Shown here: piece after piece, positions 20,856 to 32,991 of the stretch
Numbering within the stretch: the first letter of the stretch is position 1
How the letters are laid out: every line of letters starts with the position of its first letter
NCBI RefSeq assembly: GCF_000350225.1
Contig: NW_005178504.1
Span: 114,205 to 178,204, forward strand
DNA length: 64,000 nucleotides
Source: Chondrus crispus
Taxonomy: Eukaryota > Rhodophyta > Florideophyceae > Gigartinales > Gigartinaceae
Reading direction: 5' to 3'
The notes under the pieces: generated by a model
Told to the model about the DNA's origin: nothing
Databases searched by the model: none
Seen by the model: the letters and a program-made list of their open reading frames with translations, nothing else
Translations under genes and position numbers: made by a program

Positions 20856-21899
20856 TGTAGTGCAATACGCACCTGGAAAGGGGGGTGAAAAGAAAGGAAC
20901 ATATTTGGATATGAAAGTAGTCCGGGTTGGGGGACACACGTGTGAATAATTGCACAGTTTTAATTTTTAATTATTTTATTTTATTTAGTTAATTAGTTGG
21001 CATTAATTTTGCTGACACTAGATTAGATCTAGGATCTAGCGCCGCGAGCTACTGTACTCGCCCCGGCGGGGCTCTATATACCTTAGCCCTCTGACGACCA
21101 AGTCAGTAAAGGTAACCTGAGTTGCCAGAGTTGAATGTCGCTTTGGTCGAAGTCCGTCTCTACCAAGACGCTCCCTTTTACTTAAGCCTACGGCATCCTT
21201 TGCGCTCGGGGGTTCCCTTTTTCTCTTTCCTTTATTTCCCTATTCTTTTCTACTTCTATCTCTATTTTTCCCTTAATTGTGTTGGTTCCATTGGAGTCGG
21301 TTGCGACCGATCCGGTGTAGGTGTTTTAGCCATCGGGCAACACGTCGTGTAGCGCTGCTACTGTTTCAAGTTCCGTCGGAAGGCTGTTGCGACGACGCCT
21401 CCGTCGAAGGTCTTACTGTATAAGACAGAGTTGGTACCACCTACCGCGATTGCGATCGCGCTGGTGAGGGTGTTTCTAGCAATCGGGCAACACGTCGGTA
21501 GTAGCGCTGCTACACAATTACGATCCCTTCGGGTAGTGCTGAGCAAGCCCCCGTCGAAGACCTTGAATTATACCCAAGGTGCTGAAGACGCTCGTCGAGC
21601 ATTGGCCTTACAACCCAGCGAACCGCGGTTACATTCTCGTAGACAAGCCCAACCCGCACTCGCCGAGCGCTCAAGTCTTCACAAGTCTCTACCACCATTT
21701 TCCTCCCGGGCCGGGCATCTTTCCTTACCCCCCCCGTCGGAGTTGAGCTACCGTGGGCCGCAAGCCCACAAAAGGGGAAAGGGAGTCTCGAACGCTCCGT
21801 AGCGCGTGCCATCGGCAGTTGTCGTTGTTGCTGTTGTTTTTCGTCTTTTTGTTGGACAGTCGGACTGTGTTCGCGGCCTGCCAGGCACATTGCACTACA
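20856..21899 (+). repeat. 3' LTR of E1 (family A)
   Basis: A 1044-bp partner of 6870-7915, preceded by the polypurine tract AGAAGGGGGATA (20844-20855) and followed by the TSD copy ccgtg. It includes the same internal duplication. Confidence 0.92.
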
Positions 21900-21904
21900 C
21901 CGTG

Positions 21905-24252
21905 GCACAGCGAGGTCACCATGCCCTCGTTGGAGGAGCTCGGGTCAGAGGTGCCCCGGCACCCGAGCTACTGTCCCCAGCCCTCCCACGTCTCTGGTCC
22001 GGCAGGGGCTACTGATGGCACGAGCCATTAGTCGTGCGGCCCTACTATACCTCGAGGTTCCTTCCTCGACTCGTGCTTTCCCGTAAAATCGATAGATCCT
22101 TTTTCCCTGCTTGGCGTCGGTCCGTGATGTCGCTCACAGACGGACCGTCCGACCCTTCCCTTTTTCGTCGCGTTACGGCCTTGGCGCCCCACCCCGTCCG
22201 ATGGGGCGAGCGAGGGGTGTGAGTTCGGCAATCGAGGGCCACCTTCGCGTCACGTACGCTCCGCGGCCCTCGACACGTTTTCCAGCACGCAAACTATTGC
22301 GTTAAACGTATACACACGCCGGGGTGAAAAGAAGGCCCCCTACGTTTGCCAAAAATGCGCCCCGTCCCACGTGTGGCTTTTCCTCCTTTCGTACGGTCCC
22401 CTCTGCCCGACTGCCGTACGCGTCGCGATGCGCGGCGGCCGATATTCCTGGGCTCTAGAAAAAGGGGCCAATTCCATTCCCGCGTTTCTGTTGTCCCCCG
22501 TTCAAGTTCTTCTTCACTCGTATGTTACCTTCTTCGCCACGCGCCCGTGATGGCTTTCTCGGAAGGGCAATCGTCGGGTACCGGCGGCCTCACTCGTCGA
22601 GGCAAAATCTCGATTCTCGCGGAGGGTGAGATGGTGGTCTCGCTGCCGCGGAGTTTAACGACCTCCCGTTGTCTAGAAGCTCCTACCGAGTTGAGAAGCG
22701 CACACATGCAATTTCCCATACGCTTGATTCGACGAGCTCCCATTGGTTAAGCCGCTCCAGACTTCGTCCCTTGCTTGGTGTCAGCGTGAGAAGCCCTTCC
22801 TTGGGCTGACCTTGTTATCTTCAGCGCGGGAGATCGCTTGGTGTCCCTGGCTGTCCCTTACACCCCACCCCCTTCGGTCGGGTGGGTGAGGGGTACCGCG
22901 TCGTCGTCCATAGCCCCCGTCTCGTTATGCGCATTTCGCGGTCACGACCCCCTCCGAAGGGGGTAGCGGGGCGTCGGTTCGCAGCTGACTGCAGGTTTTG
23001 ACGCTCGTTTCTCGGCCCCTCTTTCGCGCGTCGGTCTTATCGATCGCGTCCCGGTCGCCCTTCGAGGACTACTTAGCCTCCCCCTTTTACGCGGACCACG
23101 CCCGCCTCCTACCGGAGAGGTGGGTTACGGTCGCGGTTGTGGCACCCGCGCATGGTGTATGTTGCGGGACCCCGCGTAACGAGGCTACGAGAACGAGGTG
23201 GTAACAAGGGGGAATGTTGGACGTATGATTGCCGCGATGGTGGCTTCGCCTGTGCGTTCGCACCGTGTGCGGCCGCAGGGGTTCGCGGCGAGTCGCGGAG
23301 GGTTCTTGGTAACATGCCCCATACGCGGCACGCCGGGTGGCGTGCGTGCCTGTCAAGGCCGCGTGATCCGGAGTCGACGCCCTCGACTGCGGCTTTGATT
23401 TGGTGCTCCTGACGCGTGCTCGCAGTGGTGGTAGCGGAGCGTATTCGCCGGTCTTCTCCTTACGCGTTTCCCGTCATTCTCCTCGAAATTACGCTTCGCC
23501 GCCTGCCTGTGCCGTTGGCGATGCGACACCCTCAGCCTCGGTCCGTCCGGTTATCGTGCACGTCGCGTACGTGCCATGTCCTTCGACCGGGCCACTGCCC
23601 CTTGGCAAGTAGATCGCTCCGCACTACAGAAGCAGGCGTCTTTCCCTACCAGAGCTCGGGCTGGCGTCACACTTGGTGTCGCCTTGGCCGGTGCGGCGCC
23701 CGGGCGCGGAGCGCTTCTGTCTTAGTCTCTGCGTACGCGCACGCGGAAAAAACGTCAGAGAGTAGCGTAGGGAGGATGTGCGCGCGTCGTGAGGGATCGC
23801 GTCCCCGAGATCTTTGGTGTCAAGATCGTGTCCGCATTCGCGTCGTGTTCTTATCGTCTACGCCGACAGTCGGGGTGCTTGGGGAAGATCTTCTTACCGG
23901 CGGGTTGGACATCCGCCGGCTCATCGCCTGCTTGGTTCGTGAGAACGTCGAGGGCCCTTTCCGTACCGCCCTTTGGCACGGTTCTGTCAATCCGCGCGCT
24001 CTACGGCGTCGCCGTTCGGCACGACTCGCGGGTCGCGCAGGTGTAATACTTCGTCTCGCGGTGAGCCGCGGCGTTGCATCCTTGATCTGCGCAGCTCCCG
24101 GGGGCGGCGCACGATGTTCTTGATCTCTGTGCATGCGCTCGCGGTAAACAAACGTTAAATAGAAGTTTAGAGGGGGGGTTGGGTTGTGTGCGCGTCGCGA
24201 GGAGTCGCGTCCCTGGCGCGCTGGTGTCACGATCGCGGTTGCTTTGTCGCCC
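21905..24252. other. E2 sequence between E1 and the end of pol
   Basis: GC-rich. The first 130 bases or so continue the antisense-ORF side of E2 beyond the E1 insertion. The remaining 2.2 kb shows no convincing coding on either strand, though scattered open frames occur because of the base composition. It corresponds to the spacer between pol and the antisense ORF, the slot where E1 carries host DNA. Confidence 0.5.
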
Positions 24253-27200
24253 TCATGATTCGTTCCCGTACTGTGCAGGGAGGTGTTCGTGGCGTGTTCC
24301 GCCGGTAACCGGTTCGAAATGGCGGCTTTCACAGTCTGCCTGACGTAAGGCGGACGCCCGCGAGCCCTCCCACGCCGAGGAAGGAAATCCGGGCGACGTT
24401 TCCGGACCCGGAGTCGGGTGCGCGCGTGGTGGTTCGGTAAGTTGCGACAGCTTCGTCGTAGGCCCCCGTCCCACGTACACGTCCCAATCATCCTGATGCT
24501 CGTTGACGTAGTTCCGAAGCATCAACGCGATAGTCCGGTTGTAACGTTCAACCTGTCCATTCGTCTGGGGATGATACGCGGACGTATATAAGTTAGTTAT
24601 CCCCAGTACGCGACACACGCTGTGGAAGAACTTCGCGTTAAATTGAGGACCGTTGTCCGACAACAGCGAACGCGGAACGCCGTATTTGAAGACCCACGCG
24701 TCACAGAATGCTGTCGCGACAGTGTACGCGGTCACTGTTCGAAGCGCGACAACTTGTGTTAACTTAGTGAAGCGGTCTGTGATAACGAGGAGGAAACCTT
24801 TCCCTGCCTTCGTCTTCGGAAGCGGACCCAAGATGTCAATCGCGAGGCTCTCGAGTGGCCGCTTGGCGGGGAACAACTTCAAACGGTTGAGGTGTTTCCG
24901 CAACTTGACCCGGTTCATCGCGCAGGTCCGACACCCTCGCACCGTGGCAGCGACATCTGCAGCGAGATGGGGCCAGTAGTACTCGCGTCGAAGGGCGAAG
25001 TACATACGATTCTGGCCCGGGTGTCCCGCGATGGCCGGGTTGTGGCACAGGCGGAGGAGCCTAGCGCGGAGCGTCCGAGGTACCACCACCTGGACGATAT
25101 CAGGATCAAAGGGGTGTCTCCGTTTGAGCGCCCCTTGGCGGTCCTCAAAGAACGCGGAGTCCCGGGACTCTGACTGTCGTGCCAAAACGGTTTGGCAGAA
25201 GTCATCCACGCGCTGCTCCTCGGCTATCTCCTCTATCGTAAGAGGGGACGGAAGGTCGTCCTGCGGTGGGGCGACCGGGGAGTCGAGCGCGCCAGCCTCG
25301 GGGTCTTCGGCGCGCTGGATGTCGGCGGCGTAGAACTCGTCGTTCTCCTCCCAAAACGAATTGGGTCCTTGGAGAGCGGGGGCTTCGTCGTCACCTCGCG
25401 GTTCGTCGCGCGTCCGTACGCGGGACCTTGTTCGGGCCTCGGCTTGGTTCCGTGTCGTTACGAAGACATGGACGGCCTGATGATCACAGCTCGCGGTACA
25501 AGCGTGGTCCGTGAGCTCGTTCGATACGTCTCGAACTGTCGTGCCCCCGTCGAAAGTGGGGATGTCGTCATCCACCTCGACGGTGGAGCGAGGGTCATCG
25601 GCGACCCTCGGCGACACGAGTCGTGACAGGGCATCGGGCACCTGATGCACGCGTCCGGGACGGTACTGAATGGTGAAATCGTATTCAGCCAGACGTAGCC
25701 GCCACCGGGTGAGTCTTCCGAAACTCTCGGTGACGGACATGAGCCATCGGAGGGCGTCATGGTCCGTCCGTACAGTGAACTTCGTGCCTTCTACGTACGG
25801 CCGTAGTGTGCGGACGGCCCACACTACGGCGAAGCACTCGCGTTCCGTGGCGCTGTAGTTGCGCTCGATGTCGTTCAGTGAGTAGGACCAATAGCCCACG
25901 GGGCGCCAATCGTTTTGCTGGCCGTGCTCCTGGAGCAGCGCGCAGCTAAGCTGGTAGGCACTCGCGTCCGTGTCGATCATGTACGGACGGCCGTACCGCA
26001 GTAGCGCGAGGATCGGCGGACCGATCATACACCTCTTGAGGTTCTCGAACGCGTTCAGTTGGGCCTCTGTGGGGTTGTAGAAGTCAGGATTCGCCTCCTT
26101 GCGCGTCATGTCGGTCAGAGGACGCGCTATCTTCGCGAACCCCTTAACGAATCTGCGGTATACGTTGCACGCTCCGAGGAACGAACGCACTTGCGCAAGT
26201 GTTCTCGAGAACGTGAACTTCTTGAAGGCATAGTCCGCCGTGTCCGCTACGCTTAACTTACCTGGGGAAATGACGTGCCCCAGGTAGTGTACCTTCGGCT
26301 GAAAGAAGCTACACTTCTTGAGCTTGAGGGAGATTCCGGCACTCCCAAGCAAGCTCAAGACAGTGTTGAGATGCTTCGCATGTTCCGCGTGCGTACGCGA
26401 GAACACTATAACGTCATCGAGATAGACGAGGCATATTTGCCAGCGAACGCGTGAGAGAGTAATATCCAGGGCGCGTTGGAAGGTGGCCGGTGCCCCTTTT
26501 AGTCCGAACGGCATTCGCAGGTGGCGAAACGTGCCCATGTGCGTCGTAAAGGTTGTCTTATCGCGGTCCTCCGCAGCGACCGGGATCTGCCAATAACCGG
26601 AATTGCAATCCAACGTCGTAAAGACGGCTGCATCTCCTAACGAGTCGATGCAGTCGTCCATACGCGGCAGCGGATACGAATCCGCTCAGTCTTCGCGTTG
26701 AGACGCCGATAGTCTACGCAGAACCGAAGAGAGCCGTCTTTCTTCGGTACGAGCACCACCGGGGACGCCCACTCGGTGCTCGCGGGTTCGATAACCCCTG
26801 CGTTCAACATCTTGTTGACCTCCTTCGGGACTATTTCGCGCATCGCGGGCCCCTTACGGTAGGGCATCGAGCGTATCGGCTTCGTACCCGGTTCGAGGGC
26901 AATTCGGTGCTCCGTTGCTCGGATAGTTCCAAGCGCACCGCTCCACAGACTCGAGTGCTTAGGGAGCATCTCGAGTACATGGCCACGGAGCTTGTCATCC
27001 TCGATGTATGACAAGTCAACCTCTTTTTCCCGATCCATCGGTGGATTTTCGGGATCCTTATTCTGTGAGGGTACAGTACCCCCGCCGTCGGGTGGTATAA
27101 AGGTCACCGTTCGTCCGTGTCAACCTCTCCGTCACCCGCGTTGGTCTGGTCGTCGGAGTTGGATCGGCCAACTCCTACCCCTCCGACTTGATAGGTCAAG

Positions 27201-27991
27201 TCGGTCAGGTGTAGCGCGTGCGCGATCCCCTCGGCGACCCTCCGTTCGGGCGTGAGGATCGCGAGGGGGCTGCGCTTCGCGTATCCCACGACGGTGTGCT
27301 TCGGAGGCCGCCTCTCCCGTGGCGAGAAGTTCGCGACGATGACGTCGAAGGTCTGATTCGGCAGGACCTCCGCGACGCCATTCGTCAACCTCACTCCATG
27401 TCCGTGTTGAAGTGAGGGCTTGGGCTCCAGGGACACGAGGCCCCTCCCTGCGGTTGTCACACGCACTCGGGCTTGTGACATCGCGGGGATGGTAACCCAG
27501 CGGGCGATGCGGATCGCCTGCGGGGCCTCCTCGCGTACATCTGGTCGGCTCGTCTGGCGTCCGCGTCGCCTGGTAGGGGGAGTCAGCTCCCCCTTCCCGT
27601 CTACGATGGCTACGGAGCCACCGTGGCGAAGTTCGAGCTTCTGGCCATCGATGTCTATGCTGCGTACGTGGGCATCGATGAACGCGGTCCCAAGTAGGAC
27701 GGGAACGGCGAGCTGTTCGGCCACTACGAAAGGTACGCGGAACGTTTTGTTCCGCAACCTGACCGCGAGATGGACGACGGCCGTAAGTCGGAGCGGGTTA
27801 CTGTTCGCGCCAGCCAGTCGGGATAATGGCGCGTCCCGTATCACGTAACAGGTCCAGTCGGGAGGAAGGTCGGCCTTCCTCACCAAGTTGTACCCCGAAC
27901 ACGTATCGACGGCGATCGTGTGGGGCTTGAACGCGTTGCCTCCGGTGGCCACGGAACCCAAGACGTTGTATATTTTGATGTCATTCGGCAC
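24253..27991 (-). CDS. pol: pol region of E2 (PR-RT-RH-IN)
   Basis: On the minus strand: a retropepsin-like domain with a DTCSG block (about 27900); RT with RFCVDYRRLN (about 26710) and VYLDDVIVFSR (about 26420); RNase H with DTDAS (about 25970); integrase HHCC and core with AIDILGPL, LSDNGPQF and NGQVERYNRT (about 24840 to 24530). No chromodomain is seen after it. It is closely related in layout to E1 and E3 pol. It carries about two to four breaks. Confidence 0.88.
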
Positions 27992-27999
27992 ACAAGGCC

Positions 28000-29974
28000 A
28001 TCGACTATCTTAGGCGCGACCTTATCGGTGAGGTCATTCCGTCGGGGCTTTCGCTTTCGGTGTTGACCCCTCTTGCGCTTCCTTCTACGCGTTTCTTGGG
28101 GCGTCCGCGGCTCGGTGACGCCCCCTCGAGTGCTCGGGTCCATACACGGAGGACCGTTCGTCGGCGGGCCTTGGCTCACGGAAGCTAGGAGATCGACGTG
28201 CTCCTTCCGGTCTGCATTACTTCCATCGCGTTCGCTCAGCATCACCGGGGCTGACGGTGTCCCGGTGGCGCTCTCCTCCAGCGTCGGGCTGACGGAGGCC
28301 TCGACGTTTGCGTTTTCCTGCATTGGCGTCGCAGGAGTTCCGTGCTCGCTCCCGGAAACGGGGGATGTATTATCGGACAATACCCCCCGTGTCCTTGGCG
28401 AGCACGCGGGGTCCGGTCTAGTTCGTAGGGATAAGACAGCTCACGAGACCGCGTGTACGAAACCGTCTTTACCCTTTTTTCGAACTACCGCTGCTATCTG
28501 AGCTACCTTCCTGGCCATCGGTGGCCAGGTCTTCTTCGGGTCCTTGGCCCCGTGGGTCGGGACGATTCCCCCACTGCGGCGGCGCGACGTCAGCGAAGTA
28601 TTCGGGTACTTCCTGACCTTGGCCTGCGACGTCCGGTCGTCGCAGAATATGGGGGACGGGGCGAGTCGGGTCACTTTCGCGCCCCTCCGTGGGTAGAGGA
28701 TACGGGTCCTCTACCCAATCTTGCAGGTACATGATGGCGTTTTGTACCTGTTGGGGTAACCGAGAACAGTCTCGGTCCCCTCTCACTCCTTGACGGGGAT
28801 ACCTTGTGTCCGACGTGCGGTAATCCGGTCGATCACGACGATCGAGTTCGTTACGACGATACCCGCCTCCGCGTGGGGCGAAGCGTGTACCCCCACCCGA
28901 GCGATTCGGGAAACCTTGACGCGGGGGGCGGCCCTGGCCGACTGACTGCTGGAGGAGATTACGCGCTCCGGGGCGTGTCTCCATCTGATAGCGGTAGTTC
29001 CTGTACGCCGTGAACATCCGTTGTTCCGGCGACAGGAACGGGCACGCGTACATGGCTTGTCCGTACGTACGGCATAGCCAGCAGCACACGTACGCGCTGC
29101 CATCCGTTGAGGCGAAGGTCGCTGCGTGACGCGCCTCCTCATCGGTGAGGAGGGGTACGCGAGGGTACTCGGCTCCTGCATCTCGACTCGAGATGTCGAG
29201 CTCTGCAACCCGGGGATCCGTACCCCTTGCCACTCTTGGAGTGGTCGCGAAGGCGGTCGCGTAACTCGATGTCGTTCCGGTCGACATCGGTGAGGGGGGT
29301 CGTCCCCCCACGGGTACGGCTCCTTGCGTAATGAGGACAGGGTCGGCCTGCCACTCATCCTCCCCGATGTGGAGGGTCGAGGCGGTCGCACTTGTTGCGG
29401 CGGACTTCGTAGTCCTGCCAGCCTTCCCTGCCGGTTTCGTATCCGGCAGGAGTAAACCGCGCCGAGCGCGGTACGTCGTGCCTTCCGCCGTGGCGATACG
29501 GCGGATGGTTGGAAGATCGGTCTTCTGGCGGCTCGGCAGCCGCTGTACGGTTTCGGATACTGCGGCACGGGTCGCCGGTGCCAGTCCCCGCATGAAGTAG
29601 TGCGCGACGGACTGTTCGGAGAACACCGCCGTGCACCGGAACGCGGCAGTTTCGAGCCGGTCGGCGAACCTGCTCTCCGTTTCATGAGATTGCTGTCGCG
29701 CCATCGCGACAGCGTCGTACGCTTCACCTAACACGTCGTCGGTTAGGTAGCGTTTCAGGAACTGGTTCACGAGCCCGGGCCAGCTCACGTCGTCGTGTAG
29801 CTGGCCGGCGCGGAGGCCACGCATTTTATAACTCGTATACAGGCGCTCCGCGTCGCGCTCTAGGAAGTGCGCGAGGACTCGTACCGCAACACCTTCGGTA
29901 AGGTGTTGCGAGTTGAACGTGATTCGGACATCCCTCAAGAACGGTAGGAGCTGGATCGGGTCCGTACCGTCAAA
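28000..29974 (-). CDS. gag: gag region of E2, 3' part
   Basis: Capsid-like sequence (PIQLLPFLRDVRITF, YFMRGLAP, about 29980-29560), then a linker and a Cys-containing segment (CCWLCRTYGQAMYAC, about 29070) in place of the zinc knuckle. A very basic stretch (RRRKRKRGQHRKRKPRR, about 28070) follows towards pol. The N-terminal part of gag lies on the other side of E3, at 40398-41479. Broken by that insertion and by about one or two other breaks. Confidence 0.8.
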
Positions 29975-29979
29975 GCTCC

Positions 29980-30705
29980 TGTCGTGCACTGAGGGGGAAG
30001 GGTGGGATCCCCCTCTGGCAGAGCGCGCGCGTTCGGGGGGCGCGTGTAGGGGGTTATCGGGAGACCACCCGTAAGGGACTGGTACGGGGCCGGGCTCGAA
30101 GCGCAGTAGGGAAAGTAAGGGAAAAAGAGGGAAAACAGAGCCCAGGAGGGGCGGAGCGGTAGGGACAGCTGTCGCGCGGAGAGCCGAGTGTAGCGGGACG
30201 ACGCGCGCGGTAGAGACAGGAGGGAATCGGGACGTAGATGGCTCGCAGGGTACCGTCGTGGGACGGGGACCGACGCGAGGCTACGACTCCGTTCCAGAAA
30301 CCCGAGTTGTAGACCCAAAGCTTCGTGTCTTCTTTACTTAGGGTCGAGCGTCGACTATATACTAGTCGACGTCGTAATAATAATAATTATTATTATTATT
30401 AATTAATTAATTAGAACACGGCAATAATTACCGGCGTACCAGCCTCAGCTCTGTACAGTACGCAATTCCCCCTGTATAGGGTTATGATACCCGCCTACAC
30501 GTGGGAATCGACACGCCTAGACGTGGAGTGACAGACTGTCCGTACTTCGACAGGGCTTACACCCGGCCATGCCTGGGTGGGTAGTTACACGATTACACGT
30601 GGTACATGTACACGATCATACGTGGGTAAAACGTGGGATGCGCACCCGGGAGGGTGGCATCCCGCGTATGCCTCGCGAGTGAGGGAGGCGTAACAGTGCA
30701 CTACA
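29980..30705 (-). repeat. 3' LTR of E3
   Basis: 726 bp. It holds a (TAA)n(TTA)n palindrome (about 30371-30413) and several CACGTG/TACGTGG motifs (about 30497-30630). The polypurine tract (GAGAGGGGGC on the minus strand) lies at about 30707-30718. Confidence 0.93.
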
Positions 30706-31226
30706 TAGCCCCCCTCTCAGAGAAGAGCGTCCCCGCGAACTGTATTTCCGGCGATTTCGCTAAGTATGCGTACAGTATCCCGGTCGATGACCGCCCTGAT
30801 TTCCGCCTAGTGGCGTACAGTATCTCGGGTGGATGCCCGAATTGATTTCTGCCAAGTGGCGTACAGCACCCCGGGCAGATGACCGAATCGATTTCGGACA
30901 AGTGGCGTAAGTGTCCCGGGTCTAAGCCCGATATGACCCGTCGGCGGAGCGGAAGGTGTTCCGACTACGGGGTGGTCAAGTGTGTTCGTACGCCTCGCGA
31001 GTGTAGCCCGCGAGTATAGTCAGCTGGTGTCCGATGCAGGGCGCCATGTACGCGGGGATATACGCCCGAGATGGCGGAGTGTGGCCTCGACCGAGCGAGT
31101 TGTGCGGGCGAACCATGAGCGACGTTCCCCTCCTGTTCGAGAGGGCTCCCTTCCTCGGATCTGCGAGATCCGGAGCTAGTCCGTACGTACGCCACTGCGT
31201 CGGGCGAGCTCCCGGGTGGCCTTAGT

Positions 31227-32687
31227 TTGCAAGCCGTGTTCTCCCGCGATTTTACCCACCGATTGGTCGTGGAGAGGGAATTATTGCGCCCCGAGTTTCG
31301 GCGGACGGACGCCGAGTCGCGTGAAGCGTTCGTGAGTTTTCTCCGGCAGCAAATTCGCCGTACGCCGTGTAATCGGTTGGTCCCGCGAGCGTGGGGGCTC
31401 GACACGTGGGCGTACAGGTCGGAGGCGGACCGGGGTTATGTCGCCAATTTACGGCGGGTAATGGAGGGTCTCCGCCGTAGGGAGGAGGTACCCCCAGTCT
31501 CGTTGATGGCCTGGGACACTCCGTTGATGCCCCCCGGCTATGACGTCGAATTGGAGAGGCGGCGAGATCCCGTGATGCATGGGAAGCTGAAATTCGAGCG
31601 TCGTATGAGAAACCGAACGGGGGTATTCATCGCCTATGAGTGGGTCGAGGTAACCTCGTTCGAGCGAGAGACGTTGCACACTCGGTACCCCGAGGTACCG
31701 ACGTGGTTTGATCAGTATGAAGTCCCGGCGGACTTCATAGCTGAGCTCCCTCCGTGCCTAGTGTACTATGGCCTTGGCATGATGGAAGATCCTCAGTCGC
31801 CAAAATGGATGGTGTTCCTGAGTGGGTGGATCGCGATTATAGCCAAGCGCTTCATCTGGTCCACGTATGATGGGCGCCTGTATGTCCTCCCTACGGCCGT
31901 GGTGGAGTGGTTGCTGAGGCTCGACCTGACGAGGGTGCTGGGGTCGGCGGCGCTACAGGAGCGTCTACTCGCCCTGTTGGATATCCACGACAGTGTTGAC
32001 TGGCCTCGGGTTCCGTATAACCAAGGTCACCATTATGACAATCATCGCGTGAGGAATCACTCCCCAGGTCGGAGGTATGATGCCGACACCCCGATAACGG
32101 GCAACTGGGTGCGTATCGCGGCCGGGACCTTGGACGTCACCCAGCCCGAGCTGATGTGCGGGCGACCGGAGCAGGCCACTGGGGGTGGTGTCGGAAACAC
32201 GCGCGTACGAGTCCGGGAGGAGACTCCCGGGGACGATCCCGAACGCGGGGCTCGAGAGCCCGTGCGGGTGAGGGCCAAACACGGCGGGCGTGGAACTTCG
32301 GCGGATGTTGTGATGGCCGAAGGTGAGGCGACCGGGACGCGCGTAGGGGCCCCGGTCGGGGAGGGACGCCATCCGACGGAGTTGTCGGAGGCGGACTTGC
32401 GGGTGCTCCTGCGCAACCCGCGGATGGTGGCTGCGGTACGTCGCCTTGTGGCGGAGGGGGGTGCAGAAGAGGGCGCCGTGGCACCTCGGAGCGCGTCGGC
32501 CTCAGCGGCCGTCTCCCCGGCGAGGGAGACGCCCCTACGCGTTGTGACGGAGGGCAATTCCGACAGGGTCGTCGAGAAGGGGACCTCTGCTTCCCCTACA
32601 ACGGAGAAGGAGGGCGGTGTAACTCCTGGCGAGCCTCGCGAGGTGCTGCCAGAGGAGGAAGTCGGGGACTATGTGGAAGAGGTCTAG
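31227..32687 (+). CDS. antisense ORF of E3, 486 codons
   Basis: An uninterrupted frame against gag-pol, starting about 520 bp inside the 3' LTR. The first codon of the frame as given is TTG; I see no in-frame ATG near it, so the true start (or an upstream exon) is unsettled. A short frame with MSDVPLLFERAP (about 31115) lies just upstream in another frame. Conserved with E1 and E4: the KFERRMRNRTGVFIAYEWVEV block and PTWFDQYEVPADFIAELP, then YYG, a DP pair, a Trp-containing helix and YVLPTAVV. The C-terminal 200 residues are hydrophilic, rich in Gly, Glu and Arg, and not conserved. No known domain; function unknown. Confidence 0.75.
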   Translation: MQAVFSRDFTHRLVVERELLRPEFRRTDAESREAFVSFLRQQIRRTPCNRLVPRAWGLDTWAYRSEADRGYVANLRRVMEGLRRREEVPPVSLMAWDTPLMPPGYDVELERRRDPVMHGKLKFERRMRNRTGVFIAYEWVEVTSFERETLHTRYPEVPTWFDQYEVPADFIAELPPCLVYYGLGMMEDPQSPKWMVFLSGWIAIIAKRFIWSTYDGRLYVLPTAVVEWLLRLDLTRVLGSAALQERLLALLDIHDSVDWPRVPYNQGHHYDNHRVRNHSPGRRYDADTPITGNWVRIAAGTLDVTQPELMCGRPEQATGGGVGNTRVRVREETPGDDPERGAREPVRVRAKHGGRGTSADVVMAEGEATGTRVGAPVGEGRHPTELSEADLRVLLRNPRMVAAVRRLVAEGGAEEGAVAPRSASASAAVSPARETPLRVVTEGNSDRVVEKGTSASPTTEKEGGVTPGEPREVLPEEEVGDYVEEV

Positions 32688-32991
32688 CCCGCGTACGCGT
32701 CGCTGTAGTCCTCCATATGCGAGTTACGCCCTCGAAAGTGCGAGTAATAGTCCCTCGATGGTCGAGTCATTTAGTGCCAGGCCTCGAACCTGCGAGGTAG
32801 TCTAACTCGCCCCACGGAAGTGGGGACCGAGATCCTGAATAAACCTCGTTACATGAGGGAAAGCCGCTAGATCCCGACGTGCGGACGAGCGCGCGGTACA
32901 CCCTCTCAGCGCTGTACACGTGGCGTAGAGGGAAATCCGCCTTGAGTTGGCGAGTTCTATTTTTCTCACGTCGGTGAGTCTCATTCCGACC

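Larger units (their letters stand above)
6870..21899 (+). mobile_element. Ty3 chromovirus E1 with captured host DNA, 15 kb
   Basis: LTRs at 6870-7915 and 20856-21899 are flanked by the duplication ccgtg (6865-6869 and 21900-21904). The order is LTR, duplicated primer site, gag, pol with C-terminal chromodomain, a 4.6-kb extra region with host gene fragments, an antisense ORF, polypurine tract, LTR. Pol is one long open frame; gag is in two overlapping frames, so at most about one break there, plus some in the antisense ORF. About 30 differences in about 1045 LTR positions (about 3%) make it younger than E2, into which it inserted. A 15-kb length is large for Ty3, explained by the extra region. 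Confidence 0.92.

Noticed and set aside
22346-24123. Several GC-rich plus-strand ORFs in E2 spacer
   Set aside because: Arg/Ser/Pro-rich frames of the kind GC-rich DNA gives in all frames; no shared motif with the antisense-ORF core or any known domain.
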